From NCBI GenBank assembly GCA_965198725.1, contig CBDAPX010000001.1:682001-746000 (forward strand): DNA of 64,000 nucleotides, written 5' to 3'. Each line of letters opens with the position of its first letter. Position 1 is the first letter of the stretch. The DNA comes from CBDAPX01 sp965198725 (GTDB lineage: Bacteria > Pseudomonadota > Alphaproteobacteria > Rhodobacterales > Rhodobacteraceae). The notes below the pieces were generated by a model that worked only from the letters and a program-made list of their open reading frames with translations, was not told where the DNA came from and did no database searches. Positions 53,140 through 62,160 of this stretch are shown here, in pieces. The position numbers and the translations under genes were made by a program.

Positions 53140-53526
53140 ATGAAAAAACTGCTACTCTGCGCCGTTTTGGCCGCACCAACCCTTGCTTGGGCTGATCCAT
53201 CCCTGGAGTGCAGCCTCGACAGCTCGTCCCAAGTCGAAACCGGAAACTGCGTCGGTGACATGGAAACGCGATCGCAACAGGCAATGGAACTGGCTTTGAG
53301 CTTTGCCATGGACGCGGCAACGGAACTGGACGACGTGACAGGGCGCGAGATGGCCAAACCGGCTTTGACCGCAGGGCAGCAGGCTTGGGAAAGCTACCGT
53401 GATGCGCATTGTGAATTCGTGGGCACGACCTTTGGTGGCGGATCGGGAACTGGCATCGCAATCTCGTCTTGCCAGGTAGAGCTGAACCGCGCGCGCACCT
53501 CCGATCTCATGCGATATGCGCAATAG
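53140..53526 (+). CDS. LprI-like (DUF1311) secreted protein
   Basis: 128 aa from ATG at 53140. Signal peptide MKKLLLCAVLAAPTLAWA. The mature part has four cysteines (LECSL, NCVGDM, HCEFVG, SSCQVEL) and the domain hallmark QQAWESYRDAHCEF with following LNRARTSDL. The family includes lysozyme inhibitors of the LprI type, acting in the periplasm. Its own promoter probably lies between the terminator and 53140. Confidence 0.88.
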   Translation: MKKLLLCAVLAAPTLAWADPSLECSLDSSSQVETGNCVGDMETRSQQAMELALSFAMDAATELDDVTGREMAKPALTAGQQAWESYRDAHCEFVGTTFGGGSGTGIAISSCQVELNRARTSDLMRYAQ

Positions 53527-53615
53527 TCAGACCAGACATCTTTGCAAACCTTTTGCTTTTTGATCCGCTTTCTATATTAAGGCGCATCTGTTTCCAAAAA
53601 TGCGGGTTTGAACCC

Positions 53616-54803
53616 ATGTCTGCCAGCGCGCCGATCACTCAGGATGTTATGACGATCCCCCGCAAATTGCCTGAGGGGCCGATCAACCTTGTCGGGATGA
53701 CGCGCGCGCAGATGCGCGAAGCGCTGATTGCGCATGGCACCCCTGAAAAGCAGGCCAAAATGCGGGTCGGCCAGATCTGGCAATGGATTTATCAATGGGG
53801 CGTCCGCGACTTCGCGGACATGACCAACCTTGCCAAAGCCTATCGCGTGCAGTTGGCCGAGACCTTTGTCATCGAAATCCCCGAGGTCGTCTCGCGCCAA
53901 GTGTCCGAGGATGGCACTCGCAAGTATCTCGTGCGGATCGCAGGTGGCCACGAGGTTGAGGTTGTTTACATTCCGGAAGAGGATCGCGGCACGCTGTGCG
54001 TTTCATCGCAGGTCGGGTGCACGCTGACCTGTTCCTTTTGCCATACGGGCACACAGAAACTGGTTCGCAACCTGACCGCAGGTGAAATCATCGGTCAGGT
54101 GATGATGGCGCGCGACGATCTGAATGAATGGCCGGTGCCCGGCGCGCCAAAGGACGAAACGCGGCTTTTGTCGAATATCGTTCTGATGGGCATGGGCGAG
54201 CCGCTGTATAACTTCGACAACGTGCGCGACGCGATGAAGATTGCGATGGATCCAGAGGGGATACAGCTGTCTCGTCGGCGGATCACCTTGTCGACCTCTG
54301 GCGTCGTGCCCGAGATTGCGCGGACAGCGGAAGAAATTGGATGCCAGTTGGCCATTTCCTTTCATGCCACAACGGATGATGTTCGCGATAAGCTTGTTCC
54401 GATCAACAAGCGCTGGAATATCCAAGAGCTGCTGACGGCGTTGGCGGCCTATCCGAAAGTGTCAAACTCAGAGCGGATAACCTTCGAATACGTGATGTTG
54501 AACGGGGTGAACGATAGCGACGAAGACGCCCATCGTCTAATCAAGCACATCAATCAGCATCAGATCCCGGCCAAGATCAATTTGATCCCGTTTAACGAAT
54601 GGCCGGGTGCGCCTTACAAACGGTCATCGAACAATCGCATCCGCAAGTTTGCAGACATCATTTACAAGGCCGGGTACGCGTCACCGATCCGAACCCCACG
54701 CGGTGAAGACATCATGGCGGCCTGCGGTCAGTTGAAATCCGCGACCGAACGGGCTCGGAAGTCTCGACGCGAGATCGCAGCCGAGGCGGGTTTGAACCCA
54801 TAA
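53616..54803 (+). CDS. rlmN: Dual-specificity 23S rRNA/tRNA adenine-C2 methyltransferase RlmN
   Basis: 395 aa from ATG at 53616 (MSASAPITQDVMTIPRKL). Radical-SAM enzyme methylating A2503 of 23S rRNA and A37 of some tRNAs. Cluster motif CTLTCSFCHTGTQKL (CxxxCxxC), SAM segment VLMGMGEPLYNF, and the late acceptor Cys in DIMAACGQLK; the partner Cys is in TLCVSSQVG. N-terminal helical domain included. Full length. Confidence 0.97.
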   Translation: MSASAPITQDVMTIPRKLPEGPINLVGMTRAQMREALIAHGTPEKQAKMRVGQIWQWIYQWGVRDFADMTNLAKAYRVQLAETFVIEIPEVVSRQVSEDGTRKYLVRIAGGHEVEVVYIPEEDRGTLCVSSQVGCTLTCSFCHTGTQKLVRNLTAGEIIGQVMMARDDLNEWPVPGAPKDETRLLSNIVLMGMGEPLYNFDNVRDAMKIAMDPEGIQLSRRRITLSTSGVVPEIARTAEEIGCQLAISFHATTDDVRDKLVPINKRWNIQELLTALAAYPKVSNSERITFEYVMLNGVNDSDEDAHRLIKHINQHQIPAKINLIPFNEWPGAPYKRSSNNRIRKFADIIYKAGYASPIRTPRGEDIMAACGQLKSATERARKSRREIAAEAGLNP

Positions 54804-54900
54804 TTCCCGCCGTCCTGAAATTGCCCAAATTGGGATACAATTCGGACATGGTGAACAGTCAGTTTCCAAATTGCCAACAAACGAAAGGCAGGAGGAAACA

Positions 54901-55110
54901 ATGCCACAGGCAGATATTGGCGGCACCATGGTCGCAGACGGCGTTTTGGATTTGCTCAAGCGTGAGCGCAACAAGGCCTTGAGCGCGCGGGAATGGAAGT
55001 TCCGCCTCGCAGGGTATGGATATGCCATCAAGGATGTCGCGGGACGCCAGATCGTGACGACGCTTCCGCATGGGGTAGAGCTGGGCGAGCTTCCGGCGCG
55101 CGCTGTGTGA
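54901..55110 (+). CDS. Hypothetical protein, 69 aa
   Basis: Small soluble protein from ATG at 54901, with aggcaggag upstream. Sequence features: GTMVADGVLDLLKRERNKALS and EWKFRLAGYGYAIKDVAGRQIVTTLPHG. The first half looks helical and the second beta-rich. I do not know the family. It is on the same strand as rlmN, 97 bp downstream, and ends 1 bp before the stop of the convergent LOG gene. Good ribosome site and codon use support a real gene. Confidence 0.6.
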   Translation: MPQADIGGTMVADGVLDLLKRERNKALSAREWKFRLAGYGYAIKDVAGRQIVTTLPHGVELGELPARAV

Positions 55111-55959
55111 TCATTCCCGCCCGGGAGTGATCACGCGTTTGGTGATCGGACCCCAGTTTGCGATTGTGTCGAGCGCCTCTTCGGCGGTTTCGACAAATCG
55201 GAAAAGCTCGAGATCCTTGGCCGCAATTGTGCCTGCTTCGACCAGTGCGTCCCAATTGATGATTTTAGTCCAGAAGGCTTTGCCAAAAAGCAGGAACGGC
55301 ACGCGCTGCATGCGGCCGGTCTGAATAAGCGTCAGGGCCTCAAACATTTCATCCATGGTGCCAAAACCACCTGGAAACACGCAAATCGCCCGTGCCCGCA
55401 TCAGGAAGTGCATTTTGCGGATGGCGAAATAGTGAAAATTAAAGCTGAGGCCGGGCGTCACATAGGCGTTTGGTGCTTGCTCATGCGGCAGCACGATGCT
55501 CAGGCCAATCGACCGCCCCCCTGCATCCACGGCCCCTCGGTTTCCGGCTTCCATCACGCCGGGCCCGCCGCCGGTGACAATCACATTGTCTCGTTGCGAT
55601 CCATTTGCCATCGCCTGTTCCGTGATCAGCCGGGCAAACTGACGCGCTTCGTCATAAAATGGGTTGAGATCTGCCAGTGTCTGGCTGCGTGCCTCGCCCA
55701 CGGCAACGGGTTCGGGAATCCGGGCGCCACCAAACAGAACGACTGTGCTGTCGACACCTTCTTCATCCAGCAACATCTCTGTTTTCAACAGTTCCAACTG
55801 CAACCGAACAGGCCGCAATTCGGATCGGCACATGAAATCCTCATCCGCGAAGGCCACTTCATAGGAAGGGCTTTGTGTCTGGGGTGTTTGGGGCACTTCG
55901 TGTGCGGCGGTGCGATCTTGCCGCGCGTCCCGAAACCGGTTCTGCATGTCTTCTTTCAT
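55111..55959 (-). CDS. LOG-family / TIGR00730 Rossmann-fold nucleotide hydrolase
   Basis: 282 aa from ATG at 55959; a GTG at 55974 is possible. The hallmark loops are present: VIVTGGGPGVMEAGNRGAVD and CVFPGGFGTMDEMFEALT (PGGxGTxxE), with the Arg/Glu needed for 5'-monophosphate release. Members act as cytokinin-activating or nucleotide 5'-monophosphate nucleosidases. The long first 70 residues are less conserved. Convergent with the 69-aa gene. Confidence 0.9.
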   Translation of the reverse strand: MKEDMQNRFRDARQDRTAAHEVPQTPQTQSPSYEVAFADEDFMCRSELRPVRLQLELLKTEMLLDEEGVDSTVVLFGGARIPEPVAVGEARSQTLADLNPFYDEARQFARLITEQAMANGSQRDNVIVTGGGPGVMEAGNRGAVDAGGRSIGLSIVLPHEQAPNAYVTPGLSFNFHYFAIRKMHFLMRARAICVFPGGFGTMDEMFEALTLIQTGRMQRVPFLLFGKAFWTKIINWDALVEAGTIAAKDLELFRFVETAEEALDTIANWGPITKRVITPGRE

Positions 55960-56038
55960 GCGCCGATGCTCCACTGCTTGCGCTTACAGGACAGACCTAT
56001 AGGGTTCGGGCGACCATGACCAGCCAATGGAGGATCGC

Positions 56039-56959
56039 ATGCTTTGGAAAGACGCAATTGACGCGGCGGCTGCCCGGATTGAAGGCCATGTGCGGCAAAC
56101 CCCCGTGCTGTCAACGCATAGCTTTGGCTTGCCCTATGCCATTGAAATGAAGCTGGAACAGCTGCAACACACCGGCAGTTTCAAACCCAGAGGTGCGTTC
56201 AATACCCTTCTGTCCCAAGATGTTCCGGCGGCCGGGTTGGTCGCAGCCAGCGGGGGCAACCATGGGGCGGCCGTGGCGTATGCTGCGCGTCAGCTGGGCC
56301 ACCGCGCCCGGATTTTTGTCCCCGAAATGGCGGGGCCTTCAAAGATCGGTTTGATCCAATCGCTCGGAGCGGATCTGGAGGTCGTCGGTGGGGCCTATGC
56401 GAATGCTCTTGACGGTGCCCGCGCCTATGAGGCCGAAAGTGGCGCAATGCAAATTCACGCCTACGATGCCCCAGCCACCGTTGAGGGGCAGGGGACCTTG
56501 ATGCGCGAATGGGAGGCACAAGGGCTACAGGCCGATACCGTGCTGATCGCCGTCGGGGGCGGTGGGTTAATCGCCGGTGCGCTGGCCTGGTTACAGGGTG
56601 CGCGCAAGGTTGTCGCGGTGGAACCGGAAACATCCTGCGCCCTGCACAGCGCTATGGCGCAAGGCGCGCCCGTTGATGTTGAGGTGTCGGGGATTGCGGC
56701 CAACGCGCTGGGCGCCAAGCAGATTGGCCAGATCTGTTATGATCTGGCGCAGGAACAATCCTTGCAAACCGTCTTGGTCAGCGATGATGCCATCGCGGCA
56801 GCGCAGACTGTCTTGTGGCGCGAAATGCGACAGTTGGTGGAACCTGCGGGTGCCACAGCTTTGGCGGCTTTGATGACCGGGGCCTATACCCCTGCACCGC
56901 AAGAACGCGTGGCCGTTTTGGTCTGTGGGGCGAACATTGCGCCGGACCCCTTCCTGTAG
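56039..56959 (+). CDS. PLP-dependent threonine/serine dehydratase-like enzyme
   Basis: 306 aa from ATG at 56039, preferred over 56027 because of the ideal ggagg 6 bp upstream. PLP fold type II: Lys in LQHTGSFKPRGAFNTL, SGGNHGAAVAYAA, and glycine loop VLIAVGGGGLIAGA. No ACT regulatory domain, so it is of the catabolic or serine racemase type. Deaminates hydroxy-amino acids. Lies between LOG and dapD genes; a link with the nearby kbl-tdh or ser genes is not shown. Confidence 0.9.
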   Translation: MLWKDAIDAAAARIEGHVRQTPVLSTHSFGLPYAIEMKLEQLQHTGSFKPRGAFNTLLSQDVPAAGLVAASGGNHGAAVAYAARQLGHRARIFVPEMAGPSKIGLIQSLGADLEVVGGAYANALDGARAYEAESGAMQIHAYDAPATVEGQGTLMREWEAQGLQADTVLIAVGGGGLIAGALAWLQGARKVVAVEPETSCALHSAMAQGAPVDVEVSGIAANALGAKQIGQICYDLAQEQSLQTVLVSDDAIAAAQTVLWREMRQLVEPAGATALAALMTGAYTPAPQERVAVLVCGANIAPDPFL

Positions 56960-57034
56960 ATGCTGCATTGTGCCGGACGCGTCCTGAGATTATAGGCCAA
57001 TGCGACCCGAGATTTTGCCCTGGAGAGATCGATC

Positions 57035-57862
57035 ATGTCGAACGCGCAACTTGAAACCGCTATCGAAGCCGCTTGGGAGGCCCGCGACAGCATCACACCG
57101 GCAACCACCGGTGAAACCCGCGAAGCCATCGAAGATACGCTGAACGCCCTCGACGGCGGGACATTGCGGGTGGCCGAAAAGCTGGAGAATGGCAGCTGGC
57201 ATGTGAACCAATGGGCAAAGAAAGCGGTTTTGCTGGGTTTCCGCCTGAAAGACATGGAAATTCAGGCCGGCGGCCCTCAGGGTGGCGGATGGTGGGACAA
57301 GGTCGACAGCAAGTTTGTCGGCTGGGGCGAAAACCAATGGCGAGACGCCGGCTTTCGCGCCGTTCCGAACTGTATCGTCCGCAAGTCGGCCTATATCGCG
57401 CCGGGCGTTGTTCTGATGCCGTCGTTTGTGAACCTCGGCGCCTATGTTGACAGCGGCACCATGGTCGACACTTGGGCCACCGTTGGGTCCTGCGCCCAAA
57501 TCGGAAAGAACGTGCACCTGTCTGGCGGCGTCGGCATTGGCGGTGTTCTGGAGCCGATGCAGGCCGGGCCAACCATCATTGAAGACAACTGTTTCATCGG
57601 TGCCCGGTCCGAAGTTGTCGAAGGCGTTATTGTCCGCGAAGGATCGGTTCTGGGGATGGGCGTCTATATCGGTCAGTCCACCAAGATCGTCGACCGCGCC
57701 ACCGGCGAAGTCATGTATGGCGAAGTACCGCCCTATTCGGTGGTCGTGTCCGGATCAATGCCGTCCACCAATGGTGTCAGCCTTTACTGCGCCGTCATCG
57801 TGAAACGCGTGGATGAAAAGACGCGGTCCAAAACGGGGATCAACGACCTGCTGCGGGACTGA
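57035..57862 (+). CDS. dapD: 2,3,4,5-tetrahydropyridine-2,6-dicarboxylate N-succinyltransferase
   Basis: 275 aa. Succinyl transfer in the diaminopimelate/lysine pathway. A left-handed beta-helix of hexapeptide repeats is visible from ARKSAYIAPGVVLMP-like sequence (PNCIVRKSAYIAPGV) to VILKRV-like ends, including GGVGIGGVLEPMQAGP and DNCFIGARSEVVEGVIV. The substrate residues in YVDSGTMVDTWATVGS are typical. dapE lies 4.5 kb downstream on the same strand. Confidence 0.97.
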   Translation: MSNAQLETAIEAAWEARDSITPATTGETREAIEDTLNALDGGTLRVAEKLENGSWHVNQWAKKAVLLGFRLKDMEIQAGGPQGGGWWDKVDSKFVGWGENQWRDAGFRAVPNCIVRKSAYIAPGVVLMPSFVNLGAYVDSGTMVDTWATVGSCAQIGKNVHLSGGVGIGGVLEPMQAGPTIIEDNCFIGARSEVVEGVIVREGSVLGMGVYIGQSTKIVDRATGEVMYGEVPPYSVVVSGSMPSTNGVSLYCAVIVKRVDEKTRSKTGINDLLRD

Positions 57863-57875
57863 TCCCGCGCAGCCG

Positions 57876-59447
57876 TCACATCTGTTGCAAAAGCACGTTG
57901 GCTTCGTGCCGCTTTAACGATACGCGTGCTGCTGGCCCATAGGCATCTTTACCCTCTTGGGCCAGTTCCGGCATCAGGCGCAGGATTTCTGCGCGCGTCT
58001 CTTCGTCAAACGCATCAATGCTGCAATCGCCGGGATGATAGCTCTCACTTGGCAGGCCGTTTCCAATCACAATCTCGTGGTTACGGAACAGGATATGCAG
58101 ATACGTGACCTTTGACCCGTCGGCTTTGCTCCAGACGGTTTTGTCATTGATAAGGTCCTTGGCTTTGACCAGAACTTCGCGTTCCCCGAACAGCAATTGA
58201 GCCTTGGGTGAGCACATCAGCACGCGGTGGTTTGGCGATACTTCGATCCGGCCATGATTGCCGATGGCATCGGCTTCGAAAACAACCGGCGCATCTTTGC
58301 CCCGGGCGACCGTTTCGGTGCGGCCAATCCATTCGATGGATTGAAAGCCATTGTCGCGCGTGATGACCTGATCGCCGATTTTCAGGTCTTCGATCCGGAT
58401 CTCTCCTTTGACGGTGACGATCCGGGTGCCCGCGGTGAAACAGGCCGCTGTTGTCAGGTTGATGAAACCGACATCCGTGTTGCCTTCGTCATCTTCGACC
58501 AAATAGGACAAGACGTTTTCGCCAAAGTCCCCGTCACCGGTGAAGGTGAGCGTGCCATCATCATTCAAAGTGACCGTTTCGCCGGTCGACAACAGAACGG
58601 AATCGCCCGGTTTTACGGGTTGGCCGTTAATCTCGGTGATCTTCAGCGGCAGACTGTCCGCGCTGTAGTCATTGGCCAAAACATCAAAGGATTCCGGTTG
58701 GGTCCCGGTGATATAGACGTCGTCATCCTCGGCGACCAAAACCGATTGAATGGAATCGCCGGCGATCAACAAGTTGCTGTCATAGACCCCGTCACCGCCA
58801 TCAGCGATCACGATCTTCAGGGTATTTTCGCCGTCAATGACCGGCGCTTTGAGGGTCATTGTGACCGTCAGTTCGTCCATTTCTGTTTCGAAAGGGTCGG
58901 AATTTGCCGGGTTATTCAGAAACAGGTTCTGATTGCTTTCATCATTGATGTTGTTGATCGTGATGTCGCCATCTCCGACCGTCAGCTCTGCTTTGACGCC
59001 GTTGACGAAAATACCAACCGCATCGTTGAACCCGGATCCGACGTATTCCAGGTATTCTTCGGACGAAAACACGACCTGCATGGTAATTTCACTGCCAGTA
59101 GGGACGAATGTGACCTCTAGTCCGGCCGCATCATAGGTCGTTGCCCCGGCAATATCGTTCAGGTCACTGTCCCCACTCAGGCCGTGGTTTGTGCTTGTAT
59201 TGGCCCGGATATTCGCATCGTTTCCGTCGTTCCAATAATCCTGAGCCTTACCAGTCGACAGGATAACGCCTGTGTCTGACGGCGTCGCGTTATCGGCTGC
59301 ATTGTCCCCGTTGGAAAAAATGCCAGAGGCAGACCCAGCCCCAAAAAACGAGGCACTGGTGATCTCTATCCCGTCTCCAAAAATAGCTTCGGCCATGTCT
59401 TCGGCCGTGACATTGGTATCAATGTTCAGTTGGTCTGAATTGCTCAT
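57876..59447 (-). CDS. Hint-domain surface protein with choice-of-anchor L region
   Basis: 523 aa from ATG at 59447. No classical signal peptide. A choice-of-anchor L-like domain covers about residues 30-235, acidic and rich in Asn/Asp (GSGFNDAVGIFVNGVKAELT). A cadherin/VCBS-like repeat follows (250-330; FDVLANDYSADSLPLKITEING). The C-terminal Hint domain starts AACFTAGTRIVTVKGEIRIEDL with Cys336 and has SPNHRVLM with the splicing-type His. Such Rhodobacteraceae proteins are thought to be type I secreted and self-cleaved. Low isoelectric point. Confidence 0.82.
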   Translation of the reverse strand: MSNSDQLNIDTNVTAEDMAEAIFGDGIEITSASFFGAGSASGIFSNGDNAADNATPSDTGVILSTGKAQDYWNDGNDANIRANTSTNHGLSGDSDLNDIAGATTYDAAGLEVTFVPTGSEITMQVVFSSEEYLEYVGSGFNDAVGIFVNGVKAELTVGDGDITINNINDESNQNLFLNNPANSDPFETEMDELTVTMTLKAPVIDGENTLKIVIADGGDGVYDSNLLIAGDSIQSVLVAEDDDVYITGTQPESFDVLANDYSADSLPLKITEINGQPVKPGDSVLLSTGETVTLNDDGTLTFTGDGDFGENVLSYLVEDDEGNTDVGFINLTTAACFTAGTRIVTVKGEIRIEDLKIGDQVITRDNGFQSIEWIGRTETVARGKDAPVVFEADAIGNHGRIEVSPNHRVLMCSPKAQLLFGEREVLVKAKDLINDKTVWSKADGSKVTYLHILFRNHEIVIGNGLPSESYHPGDCSIDAFDEETRAEILRLMPELAQEGKDAYGPAARVSLKRHEANVLLQQM

Positions 59448-59617
59448 CACGCTTCCCGCTCGTGCCGTCCCGGACCGGAATTTATCCTTTCGGGTCGAAG
59501 CGCTTGTCGTGGGAAAAGGTTAAGCCCCGTTCAATTGGGTCAGGACATATACGCCAAAGTATATGTAAATTTGCGCTTTGCTTGACGATGTGATGAGGTC
59601 CGCGATATTGGCCGCGC
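59448..59617. promoter_or_regulatory. Hint gene / 114-aa gene divergent region
   Basis: 170 bp between divergent genes, AT-richer around 59560-59580 (atatacgccaaagtatatg palindrome: catatacgccaaagtatatg). The near-palindrome atata-N8-tatat at 59549-59566 could be a binding site. Confidence 0.4.
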
Positions 59618-59962
59618 ATGACAAAGAACATAGTCTCAAAGCAGCAGATATTCACGCTGGTCGTTCAGATCGGGCGCAAAAAGGGCGACGGCCTGCCGGG
59701 TAACGCGACCGGGGCGGCCTTGATGTGCTATGCCAGCGGCGTGGATGAGGCCGAAGCGGTGCGCGAAACGGTTGCGATTTTGAAGCAAGCCGATACTGCC
59801 CCGCTTGATGTCACCGGCTATGGCACCTTGGCAGAACGCGAAGCCCTTGGGCATGACATTGATGACGAAGAGCGGGCATTGATGCAGCGCGCTTTGGACG
59901 AAAATGCCGTGATCGTAGCGCAGATGACGCCATATTTTGGGGAAGAGGCAGAAGAAGACTAG
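59618..59962 (+). CDS. Hypothetical protein, 114 aa
   Basis: Soluble. A beta-strand start (KQQIFTLVVQIGRKKGDGLP) and helical rest (AEAVRETVAILKQADTAPL, DEERALMQRALDENAVIV). The end is acidic (EEAEED). No signal peptide. I do not recognise a family with known function. Ends with a 4-bp stop overlap with the convergent channel-like gene. Confidence 0.65.
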   Translation: MTKNIVSKQQIFTLVVQIGRKKGDGLPGNATGAALMCYASGVDEAEAVRETVAILKQADTAPLDVTGYGTLAEREALGHDIDDEERALMQRALDENAVIVAQMTPYFGEEAEED

Positions 59963-61026
59963 CGCAGGCTGCCAAACCATTTGCGGTAAATGGCGTCGTA
60001 TGTCCCGTCTTCGCGTAAAGCCAAAAGCGCTTGATTGACGTTCTCGACCAGCGGGCTGCCGGTCGGAAAAACGATGCCATAATTTTCACGCAGAAAGATT
60101 GGACCCGCGAGCGTGCCAATCTCGGCCCCTTGCGTGTTCACGTAGTAAGACAGCACAGGCGCATCAAAGACGACAGCATCGAAGTTGCCGGCTTCGAATT
60201 CGGCCAGCATAGGCGCCAATCCGGGAAAGCCTACGAAATCGACATCGCGGCGTTCAAGAAACCCGGCTGCCGTAGAGCCAGACACTGTGGCCACTTCGCG
60301 TCCATAAAGATCGTTGACTGAATTGACAGAGCCCGTGATGGCCTCGACTGTCATTACAGATGTGATTTTCGCGACGAACAGCGACACGACAAACAGCGAG
60401 GAAATCACCAGAACCACGGCAAACAAGCGACCAAAGATCGTGCGTGGCACGCGTTCTTCGAAGCCGCCGTTTACAACGAGGTTCAAGGCCCACCAAAAGG
60501 ATGGAAACCACGCCTCATCAGCGGTGCGATCGAAATAGGGCTGCGCGCGGCGCTCGAAAAACCACATTGTCATGCCACCGCCAACCAAAAGGAAGAACGC
60601 GACGACAATCGCCAGCAACAAGTCAGGCGACAAAATCGCCCGTAGCATAGCGAGGTTATTGCTGCTTTCTCGCGGCACCATAATTTGGAGACCGCTTTCG
60701 AAGATGGGCTGAGAGAAATCCATTGTCGCTTCGCGCGCGGACGTGATGGAGATGTTTGCAACCGCAAGATCCGCAGCACCTGTCTGAGCGGCATCGAGCA
60801 TGTCGCCGAACTGGGCTTTGCGGTCGATCGTATAGTCTTCCCACGACAGCGCTTCGGACAAGGCGCCAAGCAATTCCATTGAAAACCCTGTGTCGACCCC
60901 GTTTTCAACCATGGAAAAAGGTGGCCTGTTCACTGTCGCGACTGTCAGGTCTTGTGCGTCTGCCCATGTGTTGAAGGTCAGAACAAAAAGAATGGCTGTT
61001 AAGATGTGTTTCAATGTGCGACTCAA
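59959..61026 (-). CDS. Ionotropic glutamate receptor-like channel / substrate-binding protein
   Basis: 355 aa. Signal peptide at 1-24. A type II periplasmic binding domain is split: lobe pieces at about 26-122 (ATVNRPPFSMVENGVDTGFS) and 232-350 (DLYGREVATVSGSTAAGFLERR). Between them sit a helix (134-156), a re-entrant pore-like segment (173-193, WFPSFWWALNLVVNGGF) and a second helix (198-220). This is the prokaryotic GluR0 layout. The filter position, TVGYG in potassium-selective GluR0, reads VNGGF. An alternative is a membrane-tethered binding protein without channel function. Confidence 0.82.
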   Translation of the reverse strand: MSRTLKHILTAILFVLTFNTWADAQDLTVATVNRPPFSMVENGVDTGFSMELLGALSEALSWEDYTIDRKAQFGDMLDAAQTGAADLAVANISITSAREATMDFSQPIFESGLQIMVPRESSNNLAMLRAILSPDLLLAIVVAFFLLVGGGMTMWFFERRAQPYFDRTADEAWFPSFWWALNLVVNGGFEERVPRTIFGRLFAVVLVISSLFVVSLFVAKITSVMTVEAITGSVNSVNDLYGREVATVSGSTAAGFLERRDVDFVGFPGLAPMLAEFEAGNFDAVVFDAPVLSYYVNTQGAEIGTLAGPIFLRENYGIVFPTGSPLVENVNQALLALREDGTYDAIYRKWFGSLR

Positions 61027-61080
61027 CCGTTTGGACGACGATTAAAAACAATTCCCGCTGCGGGCAAGCCTGACAGTGGG

Positions 61081-62160
61081 TCAGGCGACACGTTCTTCAG
61101 CAAGCGCAATTGCGTCAAACGCGTGCAAAACCGGGTGAACAGAGCCGGCATGTTCCGGCAAAGTGTTGCGATCCACATGTCCCAATAGACTGGCTTTCAA
61201 CAGATCGGATTTACGCCGCAGCCGCCCGATAAAAAGGCTTTCCGCAGCTGCACCCGCCAGATCGATCGTTTGATGACCGGGCAACAATACCTGGCAATAC
61301 GTGATGAAGTCCGCCTTGGGGCGGGTCGCAAACGCCGCGCGCCCCGCTGCAAGATGCGCGGCGGAAACCAGCACCGCCTCATGCCCGAACATGTATTCAA
61401 CTTCCGAGCCCGATATCACCAGTCTTTGCGTCGGCGCCGTTTGAACGGGCTGCTTTAACCCAAAAAACGGCACTCTCAGGTGGATCGGGGAAAAGCTGCC
61501 ACATGCAGGGACTGTGCGTCGGATTTGGTACAACACCGGGACAATTTCATCATCCGCCGTCAAAACGACATCGCCGCGCTTTAAATCTCCGGCGTGACGA
61601 TAGCCGTCTGGCGTTGCAATCGGTGTGCTGAGAACAAGGCTTGGCATCGGGCCAATGGGTTCGATCCTGTCTGACACGGCAACATAGGCAACATCCGGCG
61701 ACAAAAAGCAGTCGCCGCTTTGGTTTGCCAATAGGAACAAGTCGTCCAATGACAGGGCCTTGGGGCTCGTGGTCGTGGAAATAACCGGCACCTCTTTGTC
61801 CGTGCGTTCGACGGTCAGTCGGCCAGCAGAAGCGGCAACGTACCAGGAATAGGTCAAACGCACCATATCCGTGCGTCCGGCATCGGTCAGGTCGATCACT
61901 CGGTGCAGGACATCACCGTCCTGATCTAGAACGAAAATCAGACTGCCACCCGGAATGGCTTGCAGGCTCAGCCGGATGGGGTTGGGACCGGTGCGCTCAA
62001 ACTGAAGCAGATGCTGTGGTTTCTTTTGCGGCGACAGGCGGGTTTCAATGACGATGGAGCCACGGTTCAAGTGGCCAAAGCGGTCCGCCTGTGCGGAGCC
62101 GTCCAGACCCGACGCGTCGAACAAACGCTTGTCTTCCGTCGTAAGCGATAGCCACGCCAT
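61081..62160 (-). CDS. Hint-like protein lacking the catalytic residues
   Basis: 359 aa. The first 125 residues look like a LamG/beta-sandwich module (GSIVIETRLSPQKKPQHLLQF). From about residue 172 a Hint fold is suggested by TPIATPDGYRHAGDLKRGDVVLT, matching the start CFxxGTPIATPDG of secreted Hint proteins. Here SLVLS takes the place of CFxxG, so the nucleophile Cys is missing, and TAPTQRLVISG replaces SPNHRVLM, so the His is missing too. Self-cleavage is not expected. It lies near the active-looking Hint gene at 57876. Confidence 0.72.
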   Translation of the reverse strand: MAWLSLTTEDKRLFDASGLDGSAQADRFGHLNRGSIVIETRLSPQKKPQHLLQFERTGPNPIRLSLQAIPGGSLIFVLDQDGDVLHRVIDLTDAGRTDMVRLTYSWYVAASAGRLTVERTDKEVPVISTTTSPKALSLDDLFLLANQSGDCFLSPDVAYVAVSDRIEPIGPMPSLVLSTPIATPDGYRHAGDLKRGDVVLTADDEIVPVLYQIRRTVPACGSFSPIHLRVPFFGLKQPVQTAPTQRLVISGSEVEYMFGHEAVLVSAAHLAAGRAAFATRPKADFITYCQVLLPGHQTIDLAGAAAESLFIGRLRRKSDLLKASLLGHVDRNTLPEHAGSVHPVLHAFDAIALAEERVA

